A DNA stretch of 64,000 nt from contig NZ_JAKNTO010000001.1 of NCBI RefSeq assembly GCF_022440845.1, forward strand, positions 1,674,001 to 1,738,000, in the 5' to 3' direction. Shown piece by piece: positions 8,470 through 16,843 of the stretch (position 1 is its first letter; each line of letters opens with the position of its first letter). The position numbers were made by a program, and so were the translations under genes. Under the pieces are notes generated by a model that saw only the letters and a program-made list of their open reading frames with translations, did no database searches and was not told the origin of the DNA. Source of the DNA: Ruminococcus sp. OA3 (GTDB taxonomy: Bacteria; Bacillota; Clostridia; Lachnospirales; Lachnospiraceae).

Positions 8470-9324
8470 ATGGATTGGATAGAACGTCTTAATGAGACAA
8501 TGAGGTATATTGAAGAGCACATTACAGAGGAACTGAATTATGCCGAGGCGGCGAAGACAGCCTGCTGTTCAGTATATCATTTTCAGAGGATGTTTGCCTA
8601 TATGGCGGGGATTCCGCTCTCCGAATACATTCGGCGAAGAAGAATGTCGCTGGCAGCTGCGGACTTGCTGAAAAACAGTGATGAAAAGATAGTAGATCTT
8701 GCCCTCAAATATGGCTATTCATCCCCGACAGCTTTCAACAGAGCGTTTCAGAGTGTTCATGGAGCCGCACCTTCTGCCGTACGCAGGGGTGGATGCTCTG
8801 TAAAGGCATATCCGCCTGTCAGCTTTAAAATTACAGTCAGGGGAGTAGAAGAGATGAATTATCGCATTGAAAAAAAAGAGTCTTTCCGCATCATCGGAGT
8901 GTCACAGCCTTTGCACAGGGAGATTGAAAAGAATTTTGCCATAGTTCCGCAGATGTGGGAGAATGCGGCGGGCGACGGTACGGTGCCGAAACTGGCAGGT
9001 ATGATGAATCAGCAGCCGATGGGGCTGTTGGGCGTCAGTGCCTGCGGTGATACAGAAGAGTGGAGATATTTTATCGCTGTTTCCAGCACACAGCCGATCG
9101 ATGAATCGATGGAGGAATACGAGGTGCCTGCTTCTACATGGGCGATTTTCTCAGGTTCAGGAACTAATAAGTCCATACAGGAACTGGAGCAGCGCATTGT
9201 GACAGAATGGCTCCCAACATCCGGCTATGAATATGGAAATGCGCCGGATATCGAAGTTTATCTGAATCCGGATCCGAACAATGCACAGTATGAAGTGTGG
9301 ATACCTGTTGTTAAACAATCATAA
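8470..9324 (+). CDS. AraC-family regulator with GyrI-like effector-binding domain
   Basis: 284 aa. Residues about 5-105 hold two helix-turn-helix units of the AraC type (LNYAEAAKTACCSVYHFQRM and IVDLALKYGYSSPTAFNRAF). After residue 120 the protein has a GyrI/SbmC-type small-molecule-binding fold (RIIGVSQPLHREIEKN ... WRYFIAVSS ... YEYGNAPDIEVYLNPDPN), as in Rob/BltR-like drug-responsive regulators. AAAGGAG stands upstream of the ATG. It is monocistronic, between a promoter at 8354 and a bidirectional terminator. Its targets are not visible; drug or stress sensing is an inference from the family. Confidence 0.9.
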   Translation: MDWIERLNETMRYIEEHITEELNYAEAAKTACCSVYHFQRMFAYMAGIPLSEYIRRRRMSLAAADLLKNSDEKIVDLALKYGYSSPTAFNRAFQSVHGAAPSAVRRGGCSVKAYPPVSFKITVRGVEEMNYRIEKKESFRIIGVSQPLHREIEKNFAIVPQMWENAAGDGTVPKLAGMMNQQPMGLLGVSACGDTEEWRYFIAVSSTQPIDESMEEYEVPASTWAIFSGSGTNKSIQELEQRIVTEWLPTSGYEYGNAPDIEVYLNPDPNNAQYEVWIPVVKQS

Positions 9325-9338
9325 TCTATAAAACCTGT

Positions 9339-9371
9339 AAAACGGCGCAGCTTTTTCAGCTGCGCCGTTTT
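9339..9371. terminator. Bidirectional terminator between convergent genes
   Basis: AAAACGGCGCAGCT and AGCTGCGCCGTTTT form a perfect 14-bp stem around TTTTC, with A/T flanks on both sides. Its right arm overlaps the last codons of the HelD-like gene on the minus strand. Confidence 0.85.
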
Positions 9372-11443
9372 GTATCGGTTTCTTCTGCTGGCAGGATAAA
9401 CGGAGAGGGGGCACCCGTGAACAACAGTGTCAGACCGTGCATTGCCCTTGTACAGGCGATATAGAGCAGACTGCGGTCATAATCGGAGCCGTATGTCAGG
9501 CTGTCAGTATCCGGAACAATGACCTCGTCAAACTCAAGCCCTTTCGCCATCTGTATGGAAGTGATGGTTATGCCGGTTGTAAAACCCGTACTCTCCGGAG
9601 TGAGCAGCTGTATATTCCCTTCATGGCACAGAATATCGTACAATTCCCGTGCGCCGCTGTCTGTTTTTGTTATTATGCCGAGCGTTGCATGCTTACCGTA
9701 CATAAAAGCACAGATTGCTTTTTTTATACGCTGTATTTCCTCCTGTCTGTCAGCACAGGAGGCCACATCAGGGATATCACCATGCCGTTCTATGGGTTTC
9801 AGTGTGTGAATACCACCGATATATTTTGCAAACGTCATGATCTCATAAGTGGAACGGTAGCTTTGACTGAGTTCTACATATTCAGCCCCGTCATAGATTT
9901 GCCGGAGGTCTGATAAGGTATGGCGTCGGTATGGACTCAGGGACTGTCCAAAATCACCCAGTATCGTTTTGGGGCATGAGAACAGCAGATTAATCACGGT
10001 ATACTGGATAGGAGTATAATCCTGCATCTCGTCGATGACCAGATGCTTTGTGACCTGACTCTTTTTTAAACCTTCGAAAGCAGCCTGGATATACAGAAAT
10101 GGAAATACATCTGCCCATTCCAGCGTTTTTTTAGCGGGCATCATGAACATCCGGGGGAGGTTCAGGCTGCGGTAAAAATCTTTATATATGGCCAGAGAAT
10201 TTTTAACTGTAAGCATAGCGGTAAGGCTTTTCAAAATCATCCGGGGGCTCGGCAGATCATCCTCCATGATGTTTTCTGATTCAAAACGATGATAGATGTC
10301 ATCTGCAGTCATGGAGAGCCGCTGTTTTACAGGAAAACTGCGATAGGCATAAAAGCGTTTGAAAATCCAGCCGGCATCTGCCGTGAAACCGCCGAAGGAA
10401 TAGTCGCGCGGTTTAAAGATACGATCTGGAAGCTGTGCTATGTACGCGTTCATGAGCTCCACAAACTTTCCGGTGGATTTAAAGCACACTCTCTGCGCCC
10501 GGTTTTCATCCTGTATTTCCAGCGGGCCACTGTCCGGTTCAAAAAGAAGATTTTGTTTTAGCTGTATTTTTGCAATATCAGCAAAACTCAGTTCAAATAT
10601 TGGTTCTTCACCGAGCTCTGGTATAACACCTGCGATATAATCACTGAAGACTTTATTGGGCGACAGTATGGTCACATTTTGTGATTTCAGCTGGTTTCTA
10701 AAACGATAAAGGAGGAATGCAATCCGGTGCAGTGCAATCGATGTTTTTCCGGATCCTGCTACCCCCTGAATGATCATTGTCTTTGCATGTTCATTCCGTA
10801 TGATCTGGTTTTGTTCCCTCTGTATGGTGGCAATGATCGACTTCATTTTCTCGTCGGACGTATGTGCAAGTTCTCTCTGCAGAACGTCATCCTGTATATT
10901 AGCAGAACTTTCAATCACATACTCCATCACACCATCAGTGATTTTAAACTGCCGTTTCCTTGTGAGGGTACCCTGAACCCGGCCGGCAGGGGAATCATAG
11001 CCGGCAGGTCCCGTCTCATAATCGTAAAACATACTGGAAACTGGAGCCCTCCAGTCAAAGATCAACAGTTCATTTTTATGGCTGAAGGTAAATCGTCCGA
11101 TGTAACAGGGGACGGGAGACGGACTTTTACTTTCAAAAAAATCGATGCGGGCAAAATATGGTGACTCCTTCATTCTGGCCAGAGTATCACGGGTTCTGAC
11201 GGCCAGCGAACCTGTATGATCCGTCTGCCTGAGGAGCAGCTCGTTCTGAAACATCTCATTGGGATCGATTTCTCCCCGGTTTTCAACCATATATCGCTTG
11301 GTATCCATGTACTCCCGGTCTATCTTCCGTACATCAGCCCCGGCATTTAACAATGCCTCATCCAGCCTGCAGCTGATACTGGCGAGATGCGTGATTTCAT
11401 CAGGGAATAACATGGTACCGCCGGGCTTTTTCTGGTCACTCAT
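9356..11443 (-). CDS. helD: HelD-like UvrD/Rep superfamily 1 helicase (RNA polymerase recycling factor family)
   Basis: 695 aa from ATG 11443 (AAAGGAGG at 11449-11456). The N-terminal 190 residues are a charged coiled arm and the HelD-specific region with GRFTFSHKNELLIFDWRAPVSSMFYDY, followed by Walker A QGVAGSGKTSIALHR, the LVIDEMQDYTPIQY Walker B/DExx segment, SYRST and a C-terminal LLYIACTRAMHGLTLLF motif. This layout is that of Bacillus HelD, which removes stalled RNA polymerase from DNA and in actinobacteria gives rifamycin tolerance. Its start overlaps the stop of the AraC-GNAT gene by 8 nt, so the two are probably translationally coupled. The general helicase call is firm; HelD subtype is likely. 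Confidence 0.88.
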   Translation of the reverse strand: MSDQKKPGGTMLFPDEITHLASISCRLDEALLNAGADVRKIDREYMDTKRYMVENRGEIDPNEMFQNELLLRQTDHTGSLAVRTRDTLARMKESPYFARIDFFESKSPSPVPCYIGRFTFSHKNELLIFDWRAPVSSMFYDYETGPAGYDSPAGRVQGTLTRKRQFKITDGVMEYVIESSANIQDDVLQRELAHTSDEKMKSIIATIQREQNQIIRNEHAKTMIIQGVAGSGKTSIALHRIAFLLYRFRNQLKSQNVTILSPNKVFSDYIAGVIPELGEEPIFELSFADIAKIQLKQNLLFEPDSGPLEIQDENRAQRVCFKSTGKFVELMNAYIAQLPDRIFKPRDYSFGGFTADAGWIFKRFYAYRSFPVKQRLSMTADDIYHRFESENIMEDDLPSPRMILKSLTAMLTVKNSLAIYKDFYRSLNLPRMFMMPAKKTLEWADVFPFLYIQAAFEGLKKSQVTKHLVIDEMQDYTPIQYTVINLLFSCPKTILGDFGQSLSPYRRHTLSDLRQIYDGAEYVELSQSYRSTYEIMTFAKYIGGIHTLKPIERHGDIPDVASCADRQEEIQRIKKAICAFMYGKHATLGIITKTDSGARELYDILCHEGNIQLLTPESTGFTTGITITSIQMAKGLEFDEVIVPDTDSLTYGSDYDRSLLYIACTRAMHGLTLLFTGAPSPFILPAEETDTKRRS

Positions 11444-12287
11444 GGCTGTCCTCCTTTGGCAAAATAAAGCGTTGGGTGGGATATCCATATTCGACTAACA
11501 GCTCAGCTTCCGCAAATCCCAGCCCCTTGATTTCGCTGCGGTGCCCGGTATCAGCCCGATCGCCTTCCCGGAACGTCGTGATACTGATGTTCTTACCCAT
11601 CAGCAATTCATTCATCACTTTATCAAGGAATGCCCGCGGTATTCCTCTCTTTCGGTAGAGTGGATGACTTCCCATAAAATCAATGCTTCCGGTTTCAGAT
11701 GAGAAAAGCATGATTCCGATTGCGGTATCGCCGTCTTTTAAGATCAACGCCTGTTTTGTAACGATTTTTTCACGCAGGATGCGGACATAATCATTTTCGC
11801 AGAGACCGGGGAAACCGCCGATCACGAGCCGCACCAGCTCCATCCAGCATGAAATATCCTCCTCAGTGGCAAACCGGATATCCCATACGGCCTTTCCTTT
11901 TTGATTCAGCATTTGATAATTTCCTTTCAATTCAAACCTGAGCTGCAGCGGGTAAAATTTTTCATTTTCCCTGTATTTGCCTGGGGGTAATTTGTACATA
12001 GCGGTAAATATATTTGTAAACGCCTGCTGGCTGTCATATCCGGCAATCAGTGAGATATCAAGAATCGGTTTATCTGAAAAAACGAGGAGTTTTGCAGCTT
12101 CCGTCAGCTGACGTCTTTGCAGATACTCATGTATGGTTAGTCCAACTGTTCCGGTAAACATGCGGTGCAGGTGGTATTTGGAATAATGTGTCGCACTGGC
12201 TACCCGGTCCAGATCCGGCTTTTCTGCCAGATGAGCCTCAAGATAGTCGATGACCGGTATGATCTTTTCAATAGTTTGGTTCGGCAT
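11436..12287 (-). CDS. AraC-type HTH fused to a GNAT acetyltransferase domain
   Basis: 283 aa. Residues about 5-108 are an AraC/XylS DNA-binding domain with both helix-turn-helix units (DRVASATHYSKYHLHRMF; ILDISLIAGYDSQQAFTNIF). Residues about 134-275 resemble a GNAT N-acetyltransferase, with an acetyl-CoA-loop-like HPLYRKRGIPRAFLDKV and an N-terminal IRFATEEDISCWMEL. Such fusions could sense acetyl-CoA or modify a small molecule while binding DNA; the function is not established. It is transcribed with the downstream HelD-like helicase, whose start codon overlaps this stop by 8 nt. GGAG precedes the ATG. Confidence 0.85.
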   Translation of the reverse strand: MPNQTIEKIIPVIDYLEAHLAEKPDLDRVASATHYSKYHLHRMFTGTVGLTIHEYLQRRQLTEAAKLLVFSDKPILDISLIAGYDSQQAFTNIFTAMYKLPPGKYRENEKFYPLQLRFELKGNYQMLNQKGKAVWDIRFATEEDISCWMELVRLVIGGFPGLCENDYVRILREKIVTKQALILKDGDTAIGIMLFSSETGSIDFMGSHPLYRKRGIPRAFLDKVMNELLMGKNISITTFREGDRADTGHRSEIKGLGFAEAELLVEYGYPTQRFILPKEDSHE

Positions 12288-12468
12288 AATGTTTTCTCCT
12301 TTCGCATCCCTATTATATCCGAATTCTACTGAAGCCTTTTAATAATTCTTGCTGTTTTATCAGAAAATTGTCATGATAAAAATATCGTATCAGAGGAGGT
12401 GGCTTGATGCCGTTCGGCAAATAAGTCCGGAACAATCGCAATGGTATCTGCTTTTCTTTTTATCAATA

Positions 12469-13809
12469 TCAGTTTAACTCTTTATGAAGATGTACAGCCA
12501 TCAGTATTGTTACAATGGCAGCGATCAGATCAGCGGCCGGCTGTGCGTAAAGAACACCACTGATTCCCCAGATCATGGGGAGAATCAGAATAATGGGGAC
12601 GAAGCAGATTCCCTGTCTGCAGGCACCGAGGATAAAGCCCCCTTTTGCCTTTCCAAGAGCGAGAAAAAGCGAGGAGTACACGGTATAAAAACCAAAAAGC
12701 AGGAAGGATAAACCATTCGCTCTCAGTGCTTTTTGACCGACAGTGATCATTTCTGTATCCCCTTTGGTAAACCATGATATGACTGTGGTGGAAAATGATG
12801 CCATTATGAGACCGAAGACGGCGCAGAATACCGTTGACCAGATGATGGAGGTCTTGACTGCTTCGTGTAAGCGCTTATAGTTTTTTGCTCCATAGCTATA
12901 TCCGGCGATCGGCTGAAAACCTTTCATGAATCCAAACACCATCAGACTTCCCATGGATATGATTCTTGTCACGATTCCCATTCCGGCAATGACAGAATCC
13001 CCGTATTCCCTTGCCCTCAGATTGACGAGTGCAATCGACAGACTTGTCAGCAACTGAAATACCAGTGTAGGAATACCGATTTTCAGAATTTCTGATAATG
13101 TCTGCCTGGAAAAACAACATCGTTTAAAACGGAAGCTGAAGACACTTTTTTTTCTGCGCACATAGCCAAGGTATACCAGCGTGGAAACTGCCTGTGAAAT
13201 AGCGGTGGCGACTGCTGCACCGGCAATCCCCAGATTAAGAACGTAGATAAAGACCGGATCCAGTATGATATTCAAAACGGCACCTGTCAGCAGTGCACAC
13301 ATCGTAGTCTTTGCAGCCCCCTCACTTGTCACGATATTATTCATTGTCACATTAAAGATATTAAAGATGGACGAAATGATATAAATTCCCGCATAAGTTA
13401 ACGCGTGAGGCAGGATACTATCGGTTGCGCCCAAAAGTTTCAGAATCGGAGTCAGGAAGATCATGTTAAGTATAATGACTACCGCTCCGACGATCAGGCT
13501 GCTGTACAGGGCTGTGCTTGCGGTTCGGTCGGCTGTAGCGTTTTCACCGCGCCCTAACAATCGGGAGATGCAGGACGCAGCCCCGTTTCCAAATAACAGT
13601 CCCAGTCCCACAATCACCTGCCCAAGCGGAAAAGTGACAGTAATCGCGCCGACCTGACTCGTTCCAAGTCCCCCGACAAAATATGCATCTACCAGGTTAT
13701 ACAGTGCATTGATCATCATGCCAATCATGGTGGGAAGGCCCATTGCCAGCAGTGCTTTTGGTATGGGGACGTTTCCCAGCAGTTCTATTTTTTTGTTCTG
13801 TTCTTCCAT
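12469..13809 (-). CDS. MATE-family multidrug/Na+ antiporter
   Basis: 446 aa with about 12 membrane segments in two homologous halves, beginning PIPKALLAMGLPTMIGMMINALYNLVDAYFVGGLG, the typical first helix of MATE (NorM/DinF/MepA) exporters. The second half begins near GIPTLVFQLLTSLSIALVN. It exports cationic drugs or metabolites across the cytoplasmic membrane. It is divergent from the PadR regulator at 13930, and two mirror-image operators in the 120-bp gap strongly suggest PadR control. The 181 bp downstream (12288-12468) contain only a five-codon ORF with a good ribosome site, probably meaningless. Confidence 0.93.
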   Translation of the reverse strand: MEEQNKKIELLGNVPIPKALLAMGLPTMIGMMINALYNLVDAYFVGGLGTSQVGAITVTFPLGQVIVGLGLLFGNGAASCISRLLGRGENATADRTASTALYSSLIVGAVVIILNMIFLTPILKLLGATDSILPHALTYAGIYIISSIFNIFNVTMNNIVTSEGAAKTTMCALLTGAVLNIILDPVFIYVLNLGIAGAAVATAISQAVSTLVYLGYVRRKKSVFSFRFKRCCFSRQTLSEILKIGIPTLVFQLLTSLSIALVNLRAREYGDSVIAGMGIVTRIISMGSLMVFGFMKGFQPIAGYSYGAKNYKRLHEAVKTSIIWSTVFCAVFGLIMASFSTTVISWFTKGDTEMITVGQKALRANGLSFLLFGFYTVYSSLFLALGKAKGGFILGACRQGICFVPIILILPMIWGISGVLYAQPAADLIAAIVTILMAVHLHKELN

Positions 13810-13847
13810 AAGTCAAACCCCTTTCCTGACTAAAGATATAAAATATA

Positions 13848-13904
13848 ATACTATAAATTATAGTATATTGACAACGGACAATATAATACTATAATTTATA
13901 GTAT
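13848..13904. promoter_or_regulatory. Divergent promoters and twin PadR operators
   Basis: ATACTATAAATTATAGTAT (13848-13866) and its exact reverse complement (13886-13904) are two 19-bp near-palindromes, 38 bp apart. Rightward promoter: TTGACA 13868-13873, 16-nt spacer, TATAAT 13890-13895 inside operator 2. Leftward promoter: TTGTCA (13874-13869) overlapping it, 18-nt spacer, TATTAT (13850-13845) at operator 1. A PadR dimer on each site would shut off both the pump and the regulator. Confidence 0.8.
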
Positions 13905-13929
13905 ATGTCAAGCGAAAAAGGAGGACACG

Positions 13930-14466
13930 ATGGCAACCATTGATTTGATCGTATTAGGAATATTGAAGAAAGAATCACTTAGTGCCTATGATATTCAAAA
14001 ACTGGTTGAGTACCGCAATATCTCAAAGTGGGTAAAAATCAGTACGCCCTCGATCTATAAAAAAGTTATTCAGTTGGAAAACAGGGGGTATATCAAAGGA
14101 AATACTGTTAAGGAGGGCAAAATGGCGGAGAAGGCGGTCTATACTCTGACGGAGGAGGGAGAAAAGCAATTTAAAAAGCTAATGCTTCAGATTGCATCGA
14201 AACCAATTCATATGTTTCTGGATTTTAATGCCGTGATCGTAAATCTGGCCAGTGTGACTCCTGAGGAACAAAGAGCTTGCCTGACGAACATAGAGGACAA
14301 TGTAAAAGTTATGAAAACGTACATGGAAGAAAATATCCGTCTGAAAGAACATGTAACTGACATTCCGGAGACCGGAAGGGCGGTGTTACAGCAGCAGTAT
14401 ATACTGGCAGAGGCAATGGAAGCCTGGATCGCATCGCTGAGAGAAAGCTTTGAAAATCAGAGGTGA
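13930..14466 (+). CDS. PadR-family transcriptional regulator
   Basis: 178 aa. The first 85 residues form the winged helix of the PadR family (IDLIVLGILKKESLSAYDIQKLVEY ... SIYKKVIQLENRGYIKG ... YTLTEEGEKQFKKLM), followed by a helical dimerisation region as in the longer Vir-like/AphA-type members. AAAGGAGG is 6 nt upstream of the ATG. It lies head-to-head with the MATE pump gene; the twin operators at 13848-13904 cover both promoters, so autoregulation plus drug-induced derepression of the pump is the likely design. Confidence 0.92.
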   Translation: MATIDLIVLGILKKESLSAYDIQKLVEYRNISKWVKISTPSIYKKVIQLENRGYIKGNTVKEGKMAEKAVYTLTEEGEKQFKKLMLQIASKPIHMFLDFNAVIVNLASVTPEEQRACLTNIEDNVKVMKTYMEENIRLKEHVTDIPETGRAVLQQQYILAEAMEAWIASLRESFENQR

Positions 14467-14578
14467 TAAGGAATGCGGCATCTCTTTGCTTCAGAAATAT
14501 CTGCGGGGGCGCTGCCGTGACAGAAGATGACGTATAATTTCTGACAGGAGGTAAAGAGTCTGCCACGGAGGATCCGTG

Positions 14579-14630
14579 TTGACAATACTTTAAAATGGAT
14601 ATATAATGACTGAATACAACGAAATAGTCA
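14579..14630 (+). promoter_or_regulatory. Promoter and putative operator of the TetR-type gene
   Basis: TTGACA 14579-14584, 17-nt spacer, TATAAT 14602-14607. TGACTGAAT (14607-14615) and AAATAGTCA (14622-14630) form an imperfect dyad just after the -10 box; AAATAGTC recurs upstream of the ABC genes at 15307-15314. Confidence 0.72.
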
Positions 14631-14646
14631 AAAAGGGGTGGCTTGT

Positions 14647-15237
14647 TTGCCAAAATGTTATTCGGATCAGGAAAGAGCATATATCGTGAAGAGGCTGAAG
14701 GAAGAGGCGGCAAAATGCCTCTCCCAGTATGGAGTCCGGCATACGACGGTGGATGAACTCGTAAAGCGTGTTAAGATTCCCAAAGGAACATTTTATCTCT
14801 TTTATAAATCCAAAGAACTGCTGTTATTTGATGTTATACTGGAACAGCATGAGCTGATTGAGCAGGAGATTTTCCAGGCAGTCAGCAGTATTGAGCCCGA
14901 CAGACTTACAGCAGATCAGTTGACGGATATGCTGCTGAGGATTTATACAATCGCTGCAGAGGCACCTGTTCTGAGAATGCTCAATTCTGATGAGGTGGAG
15001 ATTCTGGCGCGCAAACTGCCTGAGGATGTTGTGGAAGCGCATCTGGGGCACGACAGTACCATGAGTGAAAAATTGTTGTCCATGCTTCCTGTAAAAACTG
15101 GAGTGGATGCAAAGGCATTGGGTGCGGCATTTCGTGCCATCTACATGGCAACATTGCATAAAGAAGAGATCGGTGAACCGTATTATGAGGGCGCACTGCG
15201 ATACCTCATTCGCGGGTTAGTCGTACAGTTACTGTAA
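14647..15237 (+). CDS. TetR/AcrR-family transcriptional regulator
   Basis: 196 aa from TTG 14647, chosen because AGGGG (14633-14637) is 9 nt upstream and the product then begins MPKCYSDQERAYIVKRLKE; a GTG at 14638 is too close to the site. The N-terminal 55 residues form the TetR helix-turn-helix (CLSQYGVRHTTVDELVKRVKIPKGTFYLFYKSKELLL), the rest an all-helical ligand/dimer domain. A half-site shared between its promoter and the promoter region of the next gene suggests that it controls the ABC exporter at 15326-17557. The regulator-plus-ABC arrangement is common in Clostridia. Confidence 0.9.
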   Translation: MPKCYSDQERAYIVKRLKEEAAKCLSQYGVRHTTVDELVKRVKIPKGTFYLFYKSKELLLFDVILEQHELIEQEIFQAVSSIEPDRLTADQLTDMLLRIYTIAAEAPVLRMLNSDEVEILARKLPEDVVEAHLGHDSTMSEKLLSMLPVKTGVDAKALGAAFRAIYMATLHKEEIGEPYYEGALRYLIRGLVVQLL

Positions 15238-15240
15238 ATC

Positions 15241-15266
15241 AGTCCGGCAGTTTATATTGCCGGACT
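15241..15266 (+). other. Hairpin after tetR
   Basis: AGTCCGGCA pairs perfectly with TGCCGGACT around an 8-nt loop, followed by ACAAAAAAA rather than a T-run. It may slow or process readthrough into the ABC genes. Confidence 0.5.
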
Positions 15267-15282
15267 ACAAAAAAATCATATT

Positions 15283-15308
15283 TTGACTATTTAATTCTAA
15301 ATGGTCAA
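15283..15308. promoter_or_regulatory. Putative TetR operator upstream of the ABC exporter
   Basis: TTGACTATTTA and TAAATGGTCAA form 11-bp arms (one mismatch) around ATTC, 18 bp before the ATG of the ATPase gene; AAATAGTC follows at 15307-15314. The first arm could include a -35 box (TTGACT), but no clear -10 box follows. Confidence 0.55.
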
Positions 15309-15325
15309 ATAGTCTGGAGAGGATT

Positions 15326-16171
15326 ATGATTGAAGTGAGGAACCTTTCTTTCAGCTATACGAAGAAGCCATTTATAACCGACCTGAACTTTTCTGTCGGA
15401 AGAGGAGAAATTTTCGGCTTTTTGGGTCCATCCGGTGCGGGGAAAAGTACGTTGCAGAAAATATTGATCGGAATGCTCCCTGACTACCATGGGAGCGTGG
15501 TGGTCAATGGAACAGAGTGCAGACACCGGGGGAGTCATTTTTATGAGGACGTCGGGGTGGACTTTGAATTTTCCACCATGTATGAAAAACTTACGGCAAA
15601 AGAGAACCTCCGTTTTTTTGGATCTCTGTATGAAAAACAGCCGCGTTCAATTGATGAGCTTTTATCTGCGGTAGGACTAGAGCGAGAGGGAGGTAAGCGC
15701 GTATCGGAATATTCCAAGGGAATGAAAGCACGGCTGAACTTTATAAAAGCCCTGCTGCACGATCCCGTGCTGCTCTGCCTTGATGAGCCTACAAGCGGGC
15801 TGGACCCGGCGAACAGCCGTGTCATGAAAGATTTGATCCGCAGGGAGAAAGAGCAGGGGAAAACGATTCTGCTCACCACGCATAATATGCAGGACGCCGC
15901 GGAGCTGTGTGACAGAGTGGCATTCATTGTAAATGGTAAGATCATGGCGCTTGACAGCCCTCACAGTCTGATCATGTTAAGGGGAGCTGCAAGGGTAGCG
16001 TATACCTGGACTGAACATGGGGAACACCAGGCGGAGTGCCCGCTTGACGGGCTGTCTCAGGATAAAAGATTACAGACGCTGATCAGGGAAAATCGTCTGC
16101 AGTCGATTCACAGCAGTGAACCTACGCTGAATGATATATTCATCGATATAACGGGGAGGACACTGGTATGA
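15326..16171 (+). CDS. ABC transporter ATP-binding protein (exporter)
   Basis: 281 aa with a single ABC domain: Walker A GPSGAGKST near residue 36, signature YSKGMKARLNF, Walker B LLCLDEPTSGLD and a switch histidine in LLTTHNMQ. The last 70 residues are an accessory domain ending NDIFIDITGRTLV, as in CcmA/YbhF-type drug or fluoroquinolone exporters. GAGAGGA precedes the ATG. It overlaps the next permease gene by 4 nt (ATGA), showing a tightly coupled operon with the two permeases. Confidence 0.93.
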   Translation: MIEVRNLSFSYTKKPFITDLNFSVGRGEIFGFLGPSGAGKSTLQKILIGMLPDYHGSVVVNGTECRHRGSHFYEDVGVDFEFSTMYEKLTAKENLRFFGSLYEKQPRSIDELLSAVGLEREGGKRVSEYSKGMKARLNFIKALLHDPVLLCLDEPTSGLDPANSRVMKDLIRREKEQGKTILLTTHNMQDAAELCDRVAFIVNGKIMALDSPHSLIMLRGAARVAYTWTEHGEHQAECPLDGLSQDKRLQTLIRENRLQSIHSSEPTLNDIFIDITGRTLV

Positions 16172-16833
16172 GACTATGGAGCCTGACATTGTGGGATATG
16201 CGTTTTCAGTTTAAATATGGCTTTTATTTTCTATATGCTATTCTGACGGTATTTTACGTCGCAGTATTGTCTGCGATGCCGGAATCATGGCAGGAAAAAG
16301 TGGCTCCCATTCTGATTTTTTCCGACCCGGCAGCGATGGGCCTGTTCTTTATGGGGGCGATCATTCTGCTTGAAAAAAGTCAGAGAGTCTCTTTGGCTTT
16401 CGCCGTTATGCCGGTTCGTGCCATGGAATATGTGGCGGCCAAGGTACTCTCTCTGAGTGTGATATCTGTGGCTGTGGCAGCAGTGCTTGCAGCAGCAGCA
16501 GATACGGTTACAAGATCTGTTGTGCTTGCAGGAACTGCGGTATCATCGGTGATTTTTACACTTCTGGGAATTATTGTGTCGACGAAAATAAACAGCCTTA
16601 ATCAGTTCATACTCTGGATCATGCCGGTTGAGCTTATCAGCTTCCTTCCGGCAGTACTGCATATACTGGGAATTACAACGGATGTACTGCGGTACTATCC
16701 TGCGGTCATCTGTATGAACATGATGGACGGGTATATACCTTCGGCAATGGAAATACTGATTCTTGCAGTGCTGACCGGGGTACTCCTGTCTGCGGCGCAA
16801 AGCTGTGTGCTGAAAATGTGGAGAAATGCATGA
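16168..16833 (+). CDS. ABC exporter permease, first subunit
   Basis: 221 aa with about six membrane segments, including GLFFMGAIILLEKS and VISVAVAAVLAAAAD. It resembles the small half-permeases of fluoroquinolone-type exporters in Clostridia, which pair with a second permease and one ATPase. Its ATG overlaps the ATPase stop. The substrate is unknown. Confidence 0.8.
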   Translation: MRLWSLTLWDMRFQFKYGFYFLYAILTVFYVAVLSAMPESWQEKVAPILIFSDPAAMGLFFMGAIILLEKSQRVSLAFAVMPVRAMEYVAAKVLSLSVISVAVAAVLAAAADTVTRSVVLAGTAVSSVIFTLLGIIVSTKINSLNQFILWIMPVELISFLPAVLHILGITTDVLRYYPAVICMNMMDGYIPSAMEILILAVLTGVLLSAAQSCVLKMWRNA

Positions 16834-16843
16834 GGGGTGAATT

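Noticed and set aside
12395-12424. Five-codon ORF with GGAGGTGG site
   Set aside because: It encodes only MPFGK; it may be a remnant of a lost gene but cannot be supported as a gene.
14638-14646. GTG 14638 as start of the TetR gene
   Set aside because: AGGGG ends directly at the GTG; TTG 14647 has normal spacing and gives the expected MPKxY start.
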